Assembly (NCBI GenBank): GCA_039978895.1 | Contig: JBDWAL010000036.1 | Location: 191,216-255,215, forward strand | Source of the DNA: Aliishimia sp039978895 | GTDB lineage: Bacteria > Pseudomonadota > Alphaproteobacteria > Rhodobacterales > Rhodobacteraceae | Reading direction: 5' to 3' | DNA length: 64,000 nucleotides | Shown here: positions 18,066 to 26,304 of the stretch, one piece after another | How the letters are laid out: the number at the start of each line of letters is the position of its first letter | Position numbering within the stretch: position 1 is the first letter of the stretch | Program-made: the position numbers and the translations under genes | Notes under the pieces: generated by a model | What the model was told of the DNA's origin: nothing | What the model saw: the letters and a program-made list of their open reading frames with translations, nothing else | Databases searched by the model: none

Positions 18066-18659
18066 TTGAGCAGCACCAAAGACATCGACGCACTGATTGA
18101 CTTGATGGCAAAGCTCCCTGGCCTTGGCCCCCGCTCTGCGCGACGCGCTGTGCTGCATCTTATCCGCAAGCGTTCCTTGCAACTCACGCCCCTTGCGGAC
18201 CTTATGCAAACCGTTGCGGCAACCGCGCGCGAGTGCTTGAATTGCGGTAATATCGCGACGTCTGATATTTGCGAAATTTGCGAATCCAACAAGCGGGCGA
18301 ATGGTGAACTCTGTGTTGTTGAGGATGTCGCCGATCTTTGGGCCATGGAACGCTCTGGCGTGTTCAAAGGCCGGTATCATGTCCTTGGCGGTACTTTGTC
18401 GGCTCTGGATTCTGTCGGACCAGAAGAATTGCGCATTCCACGCATCAAAGACCGCATCGAGGGCGAAGGCATCACCGAAGTCATCCTCGCATTGAACGCA
18501 ACAATCGACGGTCAAACCACGGCACACTACATCGCTGATTTGCTTGACGGACAGGTCACACTGACGTCGCTTGCACAGGGTGTGCCAATTGGTGGCGAGT
18601 TAGATTATTTGGATGACGGCACGATTAGCGCCGCTTTGCGGGCGCGCAAAACCATTTAG
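18066..18659 (+). CDS. recR: recombination mediator RecR
   Basis: The 197-residue protein acts with RecF/RecO to load RecA at gaps. It has a helix-hairpin-helix region (LPGLGPRSARRA, 17-28), a four-cysteine zinc finger (Cys57, Cys60, Cys69, Cys72) and a Toprim domain from about residue 80 (LCVVEDVADLWAMER). Length matches the family. The start is a TTG codon, chosen because the next ATG at codon 14 would delete the conserved N-terminal helix. A weak aggcga lies upstream. Confidence 0.94.
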   Translation: MSSTKDIDALIDLMAKLPGLGPRSARRAVLHLIRKRSLQLTPLADLMQTVAATARECLNCGNIATSDICEICESNKRANGELCVVEDVADLWAMERSGVFKGRYHVLGGTLSALDSVGPEELRIPRIKDRIEGEGITEVILALNATIDGQTTAHYIADLLDGQVTLTSLAQGVPIGGELDYLDDGTISAALRARKTI

Positions 18660-18673
18660 TTGGTTAGATACTT

Positions 18674-19243
18674 TTAGCCAGCCATCTTAGTACAGGTTGT
18701 CTCGTTGGTTGGCAGGGGTTTGGCCCACCCTTGGAACTCGGTTTCATCGCGCTTTATCGTCAAGAAAACCCAGTTCGTCTTTGACCAATGGAAGAAGAAT
18801 ATATCATCACCCGCCAAGACCTGAGCAACTGCGGGGCCAGACGTGTCTGTCCCGCGATAGAGCGAAAACGGCACGCCTTTCCATCCAAAGCAGCCAAAGC
18901 CATGCGCGTCCGGGATTGGGATCGGATGAACTGATTTGCGAAAATCGATGTTGGGAATGTCGAGCGCACGGATAGTTTTGCTGTTGATTTTACACTCAAC
19001 TCGCGTTTCTTCCGACTTGATGTCACTTATGGCGCGTTTTTCGTCAGCGGTTAGATTTGGGGCTTTTGTGGTGCAATCGGTGTTATCGAACACGGCCTGA
19101 CCCAAAGCAGAGCCAAAACAGTACCCGGCCTTGTCAAAAATCAGGTTCCGTGTGAACCACATCTCGTCGCAGTAGTCCCGCGCGAGGGCCGGTCCTGCGC
19201 ACAGCAGAACCAGCGTTGTTAAAATTCCACGCGCCGTGATCAC
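18674..19243 (-). CDS. secreted YARHG/DUF4453-type protein
   Basis: This 189-residue protein has a signal peptide (ILTTLVLLCAGPALA, cleavage near residue 21). A YARHG-like motif region follows, with CDEMWFTRNLIFDKAGYCFG, which occurs in extracytoplasmic proteins of unknown role. The C-terminal part (IPIPDAHGFGCFGWKGVP onwards) resembles DUF4453. Six or more cysteines suggest disulfides in the periplasm. The start overlaps the trcR stop by 4 bp, so the two are probably translated from one mRNA. Confidence 0.75.
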   Translation of the reverse strand: MITARGILTTLVLLCAGPALARDYCDEMWFTRNLIFDKAGYCFGSALGQAVFDNTDCTTKAPNLTADEKRAISDIKSEETRVECKINSKTIRALDIPNIDFRKSVHPIPIPDAHGFGCFGWKGVPFSLYRGTDTSGPAVAQVLAGDDIFFFHWSKTNWVFLTIKRDETEFQGWAKPLPTNETTCTKMAG

Positions 19244-20007
19244 TTCTGATCGTCGTCTTCGTCGTCATCGCCGCCGCCGGATGGCAGGTTGAAGAAGCTG
19301 TCCGCGTCGATGTTGGACGTATCGATTTCGCCATCCTCATCGTCGTCGGCATCCTCCGCCAAGGAGAACGCTCCCAAACCTTCGATCGCGGATGGGATTT
19401 TTGGTTCGGCTTCCATGCCAAGCGACTGCTCGGTGCTGACCAACTTACGGCGTTCGTCGTCAGTCATGACTTCACCTTCTGCTGCTTTTTTCGCCGCCGC
19501 TTTTTGAACGGCTGCGTCCAGCTCAGATTGCTTGGTCAATCCCAGTGCGACAGGGTCGACGGGCTGGATGTTCGAGATGTTCCAGTGGGTGCGCTCACGG
19601 ATCGCTTGGATCGTTGGCTTGGTCGTGCCCACAAGTTTCGAGACTTGACCGTCGCTCAGTTCAGGGTGGAATTTGACCAGCCACAAAATTGCAGCCGGGC
19701 GGTCTTGGCGCTTGGACAACGGCGTGTAACGCGGACCGCGGCGCTTTTCTTCACCAACCGCAGCTGCGTTGAATTTCAGCTTCAGTTTGTACATCACGCT
19801 TTTTTCAGCGTTGTCGATTTCGTCCTGCGTCAACTGGTTGTTGGTGACAGGATCAAAGCCCTTTACGCCAGCGGCAACATCTCCATCGGCAATGCCTTGG
19901 ATTTCCAGTTCGTGCATACCCACAAAATCAGCGATCTGTTTGAAGCTGATCGTTGTGTTGTCCACCAGCCAAACGGCAGTGGCTTTGGCCATCAAGGGTT
20001 TCGACAT
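19240..20007 (-). CDS. trcR: TrcR-type cell-cycle transcriptional regulator (DUF1013)
   Basis: The 255-residue protein starts MSKPLMAKATAVWLVDNTTI and includes two helix-turn-helix-like segments, near 20-40 (SFKQIADFVGMHELEIQGIA) and 115-140 (LSDGQVSKLVGTTKPTIQAI). These are hallmarks of DUF1013/TrcR, an alphaproteobacterial family linked to cell-cycle transcription and to RNA polymerase in Caulobacter and relatives. The C-terminus is a long acidic tail ending GGGDDDEDDDQK, possibly an interaction or charge-mimic segment. Its own promoter should lie in 20008-20142, divergent from the RNase gene. Confidence 0.9.
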   Translation of the reverse strand: MSKPLMAKATAVWLVDNTTISFKQIADFVGMHELEIQGIADGDVAAGVKGFDPVTNNQLTQDEIDNAEKSVMYKLKLKFNAAAVGEEKRRGPRYTPLSKRQDRPAAILWLVKFHPELSDGQVSKLVGTTKPTIQAIRERTHWNISNIQPVDPVALGLTKQSELDAAVQKAAAKKAAEGEVMTDDERRKLVSTEQSLGMEAEPKIPSAIEGLGAFSLAEDADDDEDGEIDTSNIDADSFFNLPSGGGDDDEDDDQK

Positions 20008-20142
20008 CTCAAGCGTCTCCTTCGCGCAAATCTTCCCCGACCCCTGTCTCCAGGAGGCTCCGACTGAAGGTCGAAGCGGGTTTCCGTTGTGGGGGAACTT
20101 GATCGCTATATAGTCGCGACAAATGAAATTGGAAAGAGTGTT

Positions 20143-20772
20143 ATGCGTGTGCTTTTTATCTGGCTGTTGTCAGCTAGCTTTGCGTTTGCCGATGGCGAAC
20201 GGGCTGGTGAATTCGATTACTACGTGATGGCTTTGTCTTGGTCGCCCAATTGGTGTGAAATCGAAGGTGATGCTAAACGCTCGCCACAATGCGAAGCACG
20301 CCATGATCATGGTTGGGTGTTGCACGGCCTTTGGCCTCAATTTCATCGCGGCTGGCCAAGCTACTGCCGCACGGCAGAACGCCCACCTTCGCGCGGTATG
20401 ACTGCCGACATGGCTGACATCATGGGAACATCCGGACTGGCTTGGCACCAGTGGAAGAAACATGGAACCTGCTCAGGTCTATCCGCACCCGGATATTACG
20501 CGCTGTCACGACAGGCCTATGCAACGGTCAAACGGCCTGAAATCTTTCGTAAACTCAACAAAACAGTGAAACTTCCCGCCTCAGTCGTCGAGGACGCGTT
20601 CTTGAAGGACAACCCGAATTTGGAAGCAGACAGTCTAACGATCACATGCCGCGATGGATACATTCAAGAAGCCCGAATTTGTTTGTCAAAGGACCTCAAG
20701 CCTGTGCCATGCGGGCGCGATACGATCCAAGATTGCAAAATGAAGAACGCGGTTTTCGCCCCAGTTCGTTGA
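20143..20772 (+). CDS. secreted ribonuclease T2 family protein
   Basis: The protein has about 209 residues, including a signal peptide (VLFIWLLSASFAFA). The two active-site blocks are present: CAS I HGLWPQ (His61) and CAS II WHQWKKHGTC (101-110, His102 and His107). RNase T2 enzymes cut RNA through 2',3'-cyclic intermediates, here presumably in the periplasm or outside. The residue after the first CAS II histidine is Gln (Q103) where many members have Glu. Multiple cysteines fit disulfides. The start at 20143 was chosen for ggaaagag just upstream. Confidence 0.9.
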   Translation: MRVLFIWLLSASFAFADGERAGEFDYYVMALSWSPNWCEIEGDAKRSPQCEARHDHGWVLHGLWPQFHRGWPSYCRTAERPPSRGMTADMADIMGTSGLAWHQWKKHGTCSGLSAPGYYALSRQAYATVKRPEIFRKLNKTVKLPASVVEDAFLKDNPNLEADSLTITCRDGYIQEARICLSKDLKPVPCGRDTIQDCKMKNAVFAPVR

Positions 20773-20784
20773 GGTAAAAAAAGA

Positions 20785-20804
20785 GGCTGCGCCTAAGCGC
20801 AGCC
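20785..20804 (-). terminator. rho-independent terminator, best oriented for the VPLPA-CTERM gene
   Basis: A perfect 8-bp stem (ggctgcgc/gcgcagcc) has a 4-nt loop. On the minus strand it is followed by ctcttttttt. It lies between the convergent RNase T2 and VPLPA-CTERM genes and may act weakly in the other direction. Confidence 0.8.
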
Positions 20805-20847
20805 CCTAAAACTGGTTACAAAATTGGACTGGTTAAAAATAACATAG

Positions 20848-21564
20848 TTAACGACGTGACCGTTTGCGCCGCATCGCGACCAAACCCCCTATGCCACCAA
20901 GCAACAGCAATGAGGATGCAGGCAATGGAACCGGCGGAGGACCTTCGATGGACTCAGTTCTGAGAGTGGCAATAACAAGATCCTGCGACGAATCGCTTTG
21001 CAGGAAGGAAATATCAAACAACCCCGTGGCAGCTGTATCCAGACCCGACAAATAGACACTGGCTTGGTCAACCACGTCATCGTTGCCTGAAATCAGGACA
21101 TTGCCCGCGCTCAAGTCAAAACTGCTGGCATCATCATGCACGATTTCCCACAAAGCGACCTGAAACGCGGCCGCTTCTATCGAGGTATCGATCTGGCTGT
21201 AGGCACTGGAGAAAAGCCGGTCTACATTCGCCAAGATCCGCCCACCGAACAGGTCAGGCGCAAATTCATACGACGCAGCGCTTTGAAGGGACTGCGCGAG
21301 TTCAACACAAAAAGCTGCAAACTCTCCGAGCGTTTGTCCACCTTGCAACTGGAACTCACCAGCGCTTGTACTGCCGTCGTAAAGTCCACCTTCAGCAAAT
21401 GTTGGATCATTGGGAGTGCTAATCGTAACACGCTCACGCAGGCCTTCGTTACCAAACGAAGTCCCCGAAACTTGATAGGTCACATCGACGCTCGAAGCAT
21501 TTGATGCGCTGACGCCAAGCACTGTCGAAACAAAGACAGCCGTGGCCAAACTCTTTCCAAACAT
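20848..21564 (-). CDS. VPLPA-CTERM sorted surface protein
   Basis: This protein of about 238 residues has a signal peptide (ATAVFVSTVLGVSASNASS) and a C-terminal sorting signal: PPPVPLPASSLLLLGG, a hydrophobic helix, then the basic end MRRKRSRR. VPLPA-CTERM tails are recognised by an exosortase-type transpeptidase and are typical of roseobacters. The body (about 25-200) is beta-rich and Asp/Ser-rich, with segments such as FCVELAQSL and AAFQVALWEIVHD that recur in thioester- or PEP-CTERM-related surface proteins. The ATG at 21564 is preferred to an upstream TTG because cgggaag precedes it. No exosortase gene lies in the window. Confidence 0.85.
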   Translation of the reverse strand: MFGKSLATAVFVSTVLGVSASNASSVDVTYQVSGTSFGNEGLRERVTISTPNDPTFAEGGLYDGSTSAGEFQLQGGQTLGEFAAFCVELAQSLQSAASYEFAPDLFGGRILANVDRLFSSAYSQIDTSIEAAAFQVALWEIVHDDASSFDLSAGNVLISGNDDVVDQASVYLSGLDTAATGLFDISFLQSDSSQDLVIATLRTESIEGPPPVPLPASSLLLLGGIGGLVAMRRKRSRR

Positions 21565-21784
21565 GCGAAGTCTTCCCGTGTTCAATGCCCCCGCACCGAA
21601 TAAATCGTACCCTGCACAATGGAATTAACCATGTTGATCTACGAAGGATAGGCAGAAAACCGCATGCCGCAAAATGGCCTTTTTTGCGTTCAGAGAGCGG
21701 AAACAAAACCGCATCGATTGCGAAATTCATCGCGTTTGCAGAAACGCTCTGCAGCGAAAATGCAACAAAAGATTCATCGGAAAA

Positions 21785-22759
21785 TCAGAGCGAAATAACA
21801 GTACTACCTGTGGTTTTACGCGATTCTAGGGCGCGATGCGCCTCAATGATGTCATCCAAGGCAAAACGCTGGTCGATTCGAATCTTCACCGCTCCAGAGC
21901 TCACTTTATCGAACAGCCGTTCAGCCATCTCACGCAATGTCTCGGGGTTTGCAGTATGCGTAAACAAGACAGGCCGTGTAATTTTCAATGATCCCTTCTG
22001 GCCTAGCACCCCAAGATTGAACGGCGGCACAGGACCGGAAGCATTGCCAAAAGACATGAACATCCCAAATGGTTTCAGGCAGTCCAAAGACCCTTCAAAG
22101 GTATCAGCCCCAACCGCGTCCATTACGACGTCCACACCGGCGCCTGCAGTCAATTCCCGTACCTTCGGCGCAAAGTCCTCGGTCTGGTAATTAATACAGT
22201 GATCCGCGCCGTGCTCCAAGGCCAGCGCGCATTTCTCATCTGTCCCAGCGGTTCCGATCAACCTGATCCCTTCGGACCGCGCCCATTGGCAAGCAATCAA
22301 ACCGACGCCACCTGCGGCCGCCTGAAACAGCACTGTATCGCCTGATTGCAACGGGTGGGTGCGGTGAAACAGGTATTCAGTGGTCAAACCTTTCAGCATC
22401 ATCGCTGCGGCCACGTCAAAGGGAACGCCATCCGGCAAGGCCACAACTTCATTGGCGGGCATGACGCGGGCTTGCGTGTACGCACCGGGTGGCAACGCGG
22501 CATAGGCAGCACGGTCGCCTTCCCTCAGATGCGTTACGCCTGCGCCGACGGCCTCGACAATTCCGGCGGCCTCCATACCCAAAGCATGCGGCATGTCTAA
22601 GGGGTAAAGTCCGCTACGCTGGTACACATCGATAAAGTTCAGCCCAATGGCCTTATGCGCAATTCGAATTTCACCCGGCCCCGGGTCACCCACTTCCCGA
22701 TCGACAATAAGGAAATTTTCCGGGCCACCGGGTTGCTTGATGATTGCCGTCTTAGCCAT
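21785..22759 (-). CDS. NADPH:quinone oxidoreductase (QorA-like, zinc-independent MDR)
   Basis: The 324-residue medium-chain dehydrogenase/reductase has the quinone-oxidoreductase signature region AAGGVGLIACQWARSEGIRLIG (Rossmann glycine motif near 148-156) and N-terminal FIDVYQRSGLYP. It lacks the structural zinc cysteines of alcohol dehydrogenases. Members reduce quinones or enals with NADPH. It lies about 58 bp downstream of a second, divergent MDR gene on the same strand, so the two may form one transcript with COQ9 further upstream. Confidence 0.88.
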   Translation of the reverse strand: MAKTAIIKQPGGPENFLIVDREVGDPGPGEIRIAHKAIGLNFIDVYQRSGLYPLDMPHALGMEAAGIVEAVGAGVTHLREGDRAAYAALPPGAYTQARVMPANEVVALPDGVPFDVAAAMMLKGLTTEYLFHRTHPLQSGDTVLFQAAAGGVGLIACQWARSEGIRLIGTAGTDEKCALALEHGADHCINYQTEDFAPKVRELTAGAGVDVVMDAVGADTFEGSLDCLKPFGMFMSFGNASGPVPPFNLGVLGQKGSLKITRPVLFTHTANPETLREMAERLFDKVSSGAVKIRIDQRFALDDIIEAHRALESRKTTGSTVISL

Positions 22760-22817
22760 GATCTTCCTCGTTCACTGTGTTGGGAAACCGCCGGTGTGGG
22801 GGAAGCCCCCTTGCCCG

Positions 22818-23798
22818 TCAGACTTTCAAAACAATCTTTCCGACATGTTCGGAACTTTCCATCCGGGCGTGCGCTTTGCTTGCATCATCCAGTGCAAATT
22901 CAGAATCCATCACCGGTGCGATCCGACCTGAATCCAGCATGGGCCACACAGCTTCAAGCAAATCCTGTGCAATCCGCGCTTTTGCAAGATCAGACTGTGG
23001 GCGCAACGTACTGCCTGTCATCGTCAGGCGCTTTGTCATCAGGGGGGCAAAATTGATCTCTGCTTTCGGGCCCTGCAGAAATGCGATTTGCACCAGTCTA
23101 CCGTCTTCAGCTGCAGCCTTGATGTTGCGCGCGATGTAGGACCCACCCACCATACACAAGATTTCATCCGCCCCGCCTTCAGCTAGCATCAATTCAACGA
23201 AGTCCTGCTCGTGGTAGTTCCATGCGGCCTCTGCGCCGAGTTCTACACAGGTTTTACATTTCTCCGCCGATCCGGCGGTCGCAAACACTCGCGCGCCCAG
23301 TGCGCTTGCCAACTGGATAGCAGTCGTGCCGATCCCGGATGACCCGCCATGCACCAAGAATTTCTCACCCGCTTGCAGACCGCCACGAACAAATACGTTC
23401 GACCACACGGTAAAGAAGGTCTCTGGCAAACAGGCCGCTTCTTTCAGTCCCATGCCTTGCGGCAATGGCAAACAATGCGCCGCTGGTGTCGCGACATATT
23501 CCGCATAGCCACCGCCGGGCAACAAGGCGCAGACCTGATCACCGACCGACACGCTGTCCACCCCTGCGCCAATTTCGACCACTTCGCCTGAAGCTTCCAA
23601 TCCCGGCAGATCACTTGCTGTGGGGGGCGGGGCATACATACCTGCGCGCTGCAATGCGTCAGGACGGTTCACGCCTGCATAAGCCACTTTGATCACAACT
23701 TGACCATGTTCAGCGATTGGGCGCGGCCGTTCGACTGGAATTAAGACCTCTGGTCCACCGGGTTTAGAGATTTCGACGGCCCGCATTGTCTTTGTCAT
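22818..23798 (-). CDS. NAD(P)H quinone oxidoreductase, PIG3/TIGR02824 type
   Basis: The protein has 326 residues from MTKTMRAVEISKPGGPE. It is a PIG3-like MDR enzyme: AYAGVNRPDALQRAGMYAPP near residue 45 and the Rossmann motif GGSSGIGTTAIQLASALGA near 148. It is paralogous to the adjacent 21785-22759 enzyme but clearly diverged. Such enzymes reduce quinones by one or two electrons with NADPH. The upstream in-frame extension of 28 residues was rejected because MTKTMRA is the family start. Confidence 0.88.
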   Translation of the reverse strand: MTKTMRAVEISKPGGPEVLIPVERPRPIAEHGQVVIKVAYAGVNRPDALQRAGMYAPPPTASDLPGLEASGEVVEIGAGVDSVSVGDQVCALLPGGGYAEYVATPAAHCLPLPQGMGLKEAACLPETFFTVWSNVFVRGGLQAGEKFLVHGGSSGIGTTAIQLASALGARVFATAGSAEKCKTCVELGAEAAWNYHEQDFVELMLAEGGADEILCMVGGSYIARNIKAAAEDGRLVQIAFLQGPKAEINFAPLMTKRLTMTGSTLRPQSDLAKARIAQDLLEAVWPMLDSGRIAPVMDSEFALDDASKAHARMESSEHVGKIVLKV

Positions 23799-23928
23799 GG
23801 GAAGTGGTCCTTGTTCATATACTGCTTGGCCCCACCGTAAGGCCCGTAAACCTCGCGACAAGCCGAAACCGTCTATCAGCACGGGTCGTTCGCAGCGTCA
23901 TATGAACAGAACTTTACGGGAAACCGGG

Positions 23929-24627
23929 TTAGTTCCTTGGCGCCGTCCAGCTTCCCGGCAAATCAGAGCGCGGCGTCTGGCTTGGCGCTTTGATCCGGTT
24001 TAGGAACCAATTCGGCCCAGCCAGCACTTTACTCAAAACAGGGCTGTCGCGAACTGTGGCTTTGAGTTTTTCGATCTGCATCACGTTTTCAATGCGCCGA
24101 TCCAGAAATTCCCATGTGGCTTCATGGTCCACCGAATCGTCCCCGAGCCAATACAATACGGTCGATCCATAGACGCCACTCAATGTCGCCCGCTTTGTGT
24201 ACCAATTCACATCGTCAGAGGTGTCTCCAAGTGCTGTCCATATCTGATCGCACGTGCCCCAGATCGCCTTGGCGCCGTCTGGTGCATAGGGTGGAAGAGC
24301 AAATAAAGTGGTGCCTCTGCGGACCGCTTCTTTGTCTTCGATCGCTTCTAAGCGAAATCGCACAGCGGCCGCAATTCGGTCCCGATACCGCATTTCTGAT
24401 GTATCTTCCGCCTTAAGACGCGCCAACATGGCCTTATCACCACGAATATGGAACGCCAAAGCAAGGTCGACTGCCCCGCGCGGACATGCGGACTTGGCAA
24501 CGAGAGGGTCGATTTCCGCATCCTGCACGGCGGCGCGAAATGTCTCCTCGGACCAACCATCAAATGCTACGTGCAGAAGTGCTGCATCTAGAAGTTGCTC
24601 GGTCACAAGATCATATGTGTCAGTCAT
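23929..24627 (-). CDS. COQ9 family protein (ubiquinone biosynthesis)
   Basis: The 232-residue protein starts LVTEQLLDAALLHVAFDGWSEETF, a TetR-like N-terminal helical region typical of COQ9, and has the C-terminal COQ9 segment WEFLDRRIENVMQIEKLK. COQ9 binds lipids and assists the hydroxylase COQ7 in mitochondria; the bacterial protein is presumed to act likewise. It diverges from rpsU, the usual arrangement in Rhodobacteraceae. Two quinone oxidoreductase genes follow on the same strand about 130 bp away. Confidence 0.9.
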   Translation of the reverse strand: MTDTYDLVTEQLLDAALLHVAFDGWSEETFRAAVQDAEIDPLVAKSACPRGAVDLALAFHIRGDKAMLARLKAEDTSEMRYRDRIAAAVRFRLEAIEDKEAVRRGTTLFALPPYAPDGAKAIWGTCDQIWTALGDTSDDVNWYTKRATLSGVYGSTVLYWLGDDSVDHEATWEFLDRRIENVMQIEKLKATVRDSPVLSKVLAGPNWFLNRIKAPSQTPRSDLPGSWTAPRN

Positions 24628-24741
24628 CGGACGCTCCTATTACGGCTTGGAACCGATACTAGACAAGTTGAGGCAAGGTTGCTATATGGCCATTTCCTGC
24701 AAATCCTTGCAACTCATATCTAGAAAGGTGGTGAAAACCAC

Positions 24742-24948
24742 ATGCAGGTTAGTGTTCGTGACAACAATGTCGATCAGGCGCTTCGTGCCCTGAAGAAGAA
24801 GCTGCAGCGCGAAGGCGTTTTCCGTGAAATGAAGCTTAAGCAACATTTCGAGAAACCGTCCGAGAAAAAAGCGCGCGAGAAAGCTGAAGCGATCCGCCGT
24901 GCCCGTAAATTGGCGCGTAAAAAAGCCCAACGCGAAGGTATGATGTAA
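24742..24948 (+). CDS. rpsU: 30S ribosomal protein S21
   Basis: The 68-residue basic protein MQVSVRDNNVDQALRALKKK... has the full S21 pattern, ending in a highly basic helix (RRARKLARKKAQREGMM). S21 sits near the 3' end of 16S rRNA and helps start-site recognition. The start is preceded by an aaaggtgg ribosome site. A terminator follows 33 bp after the stop. Confidence 0.97.
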   Translation: MQVSVRDNNVDQALRALKKKLQREGVFREMKLKQHFEKPSEKKAREKAEAIRRARKLARKKAQREGMM

Positions 24949-24981
24949 ATCATCCTTGCCGCATTGGCACGAGACAATTAA

Positions 24982-25013
24982 ACGCGCCCCACGGATGTAG
25001 GGTGCGTTTTTTT
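24982..25013 (+). terminator. rho-independent terminator of rpsU
   Basis: The stem acgcgccc/gggtgcgt (one G-U pair) has a loop of about 10 nt and is followed by seven T (25007-25013). Confidence 0.8.
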
Positions 25014-25035
25014 ATGACCATTGGGCGAGGCTGAC

Positions 25036-25689
25036 ATGTATTACAATCCCACCCTGACATGGGCTTTGCGGGCCATTCTGGCTTTGGGCGCCGCGGCAAC
25101 CCTGTACTACTGGCTGATTTTGCCGGACAGTTTTGAAATCGTCTTCGCGCGTGAAGATGGCATTGTCGAATACGCCACAGCCCTGTTTCTATTTTTCGCG
25201 TGCTTCACTCTTATCGGCCACGCAAGACGAAACTCAGGACGTGTTGCGATCCTTTTGGGCGTCTATGCGCTTGCCTTTTTCTTTGCCGCCGGAGAGGAAG
25301 TGAGCTGGGGTCAGCGTATTTTTGGCATAGAAAGCACTGAATTCTTTACCGAAAACAACTACCAAGGCGAAACGAATCTGCACAACTTAGTCGTGGGCGA
25401 TATTCACCTCGCGGAAGAAGTGTTTGGCAACGCGCTCACATTGGTATTGCTGAGTTATCTGGTCATTTTACCGCTCCTGTACCCTTACGCCAGATGGGTG
25501 CGGACGTTTTGCGAATACCTCGCGGTGCCAGCTCCGCCTCGTCACATGGCAGCCCTTGCGGTGTTGTGGTCAGTGTTCATCGCTTCGATCCCTCTCCCTC
25601 GCAACTGGGAGGTTTACGAGTTCGCATTTTCCGTCTTTGCGCTGCTGATTTTCCTCAACCCCGTGAACAAAAAGACTTTCTGGCGTTAA
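25036..25689 (+). CDS. multi-pass membrane protein with GEEVSWGQR motif, function unknown
   Basis: The protein has about 217 residues and six or so hydrophobic segments, starting at residues 8-28. A conserved-looking loop AAGEEVSWGQRIFGIES follows the third helix, with acidic and Trp/Gln residues typical of a catalytic or metal-binding membrane pocket. I have seen this motif in uncharacterised bacterial membrane proteins but know no function. The ATG at 25036 is preferred to a TTG at 25021. The stop overlaps that of the Lrp regulator by 4 bp (convergent). Confidence 0.75.
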   Translation: MYYNPTLTWALRAILALGAAATLYYWLILPDSFEIVFAREDGIVEYATALFLFFACFTLIGHARRNSGRVAILLGVYALAFFFAAGEEVSWGQRIFGIESTEFFTENNYQGETNLHNLVVGDIHLAEEVFGNALTLVLLSYLVILPLLYPYARWVRTFCEYLAVPAPPRHMAALAVLWSVFIASIPLPRNWEVYEFAFSVFALLIFLNPVNKKTFWR

Positions 25690-26144
25690 ACGGGTAATGC
25701 GGTGGTCTTAAAGACTGTGCGAAGGGCGAAGCTGGATTGCATCTGCGCCACGCCCGGCAACCGCGCAAGGTGTTGGCGATGGATGCGGGCGAAATCGTCG
25801 GTGTTTTCAGCAACTACTTTCAGCAAGTAGTCCGCAGAACCCGCCATCAAGTGACATTCCAACACGTCCGGTATCCGCGCAACCGCCTTTTCGAAGGCCT
25901 CCAGCACGTCATCGGTCTGACCTTGCAGTGTGATCTCGACAAAGACTGTTGTTGGGACGTTCATTTTGCGGGCGTCCAGCAGGGCCACGTAGTCCTTGAT
26001 TACGCCGTCCTTCTCTAGCCGCTGCACGCGTCTATGACAGGCTGAGGGGCTAAGATTGGCCTTTTCTGACAGGTCTCCATTGGACATGCGCCCCTTGCGT
26101 TGCAGGGCTCTCAGAAGGCGTTTATCTGTCTCGTCTAGCTGCAT
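25686..26144 (-). CDS. Lrp/AsnC family transcriptional regulator, probable regulator of ald
   Basis: The 152-residue protein starts MQLDETDKRLLRALQRKG. It has an N-terminal winged helix-turn-helix (LSEKANLSPSACHRRVQRLEKDG) and a C-terminal RAM/ligand-binding domain with AGSADYLLKVVAENTDDFARIH. It diverges from alanine dehydrogenase, the typical arrangement in which an Lrp-type regulator activates ald in response to alanine. The upstream in-frame extension of 45 residues lacks homology and was rejected. Confidence 0.9.
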   Translation of the reverse strand: MQLDETDKRLLRALQRKGRMSNGDLSEKANLSPSACHRRVQRLEKDGVIKDYVALLDARKMNVPTTVFVEITLQGQTDDVLEAFEKAVARIPDVLECHLMAGSADYLLKVVAENTDDFARIHRQHLARLPGVAQMQSSFALRTVFKTTALPV

Positions 26145-26198
26145 TCGCACAAAACCTAAGCGTAAATTTGTGGGTTGGCGCAAATCTATTCTAATTCT

Positions 26199-26214
26199 TG
26201 TGCATTTTGCCACA
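26199..26214. promoter_or_regulatory. candidate Lrp-type operator between lrp and ald
   Basis: The dyad TGTG-N8-CACA with an AT-containing centre lies in the 160-bp divergent intergenic region. The shape and location fit an Lrp-family site, but the motif is short. Confidence 0.3.
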
Positions 26215-26261
26215 TGCTTTTCAGCCAAATTGCATGAGAACCACCCAATAGTTGGAACAGT

Positions 26262-26280
26262 GGTGCGCCCTAGGCGCACC
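26262..26280. repeat. short palindrome in the ald leader
   Basis: Perfect 8-bp arms ggtgcgcc/ggcgcacc have a 3-nt loop and end 24 bp before the ald start codon. The core resembles the palindrome at 28812-28832. It could be a REP-like element or a leader hairpin. Confidence 0.5.
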
Positions 26281-26304
26281 CGGCACGTTCAGGGAGAACT
26301 CATC

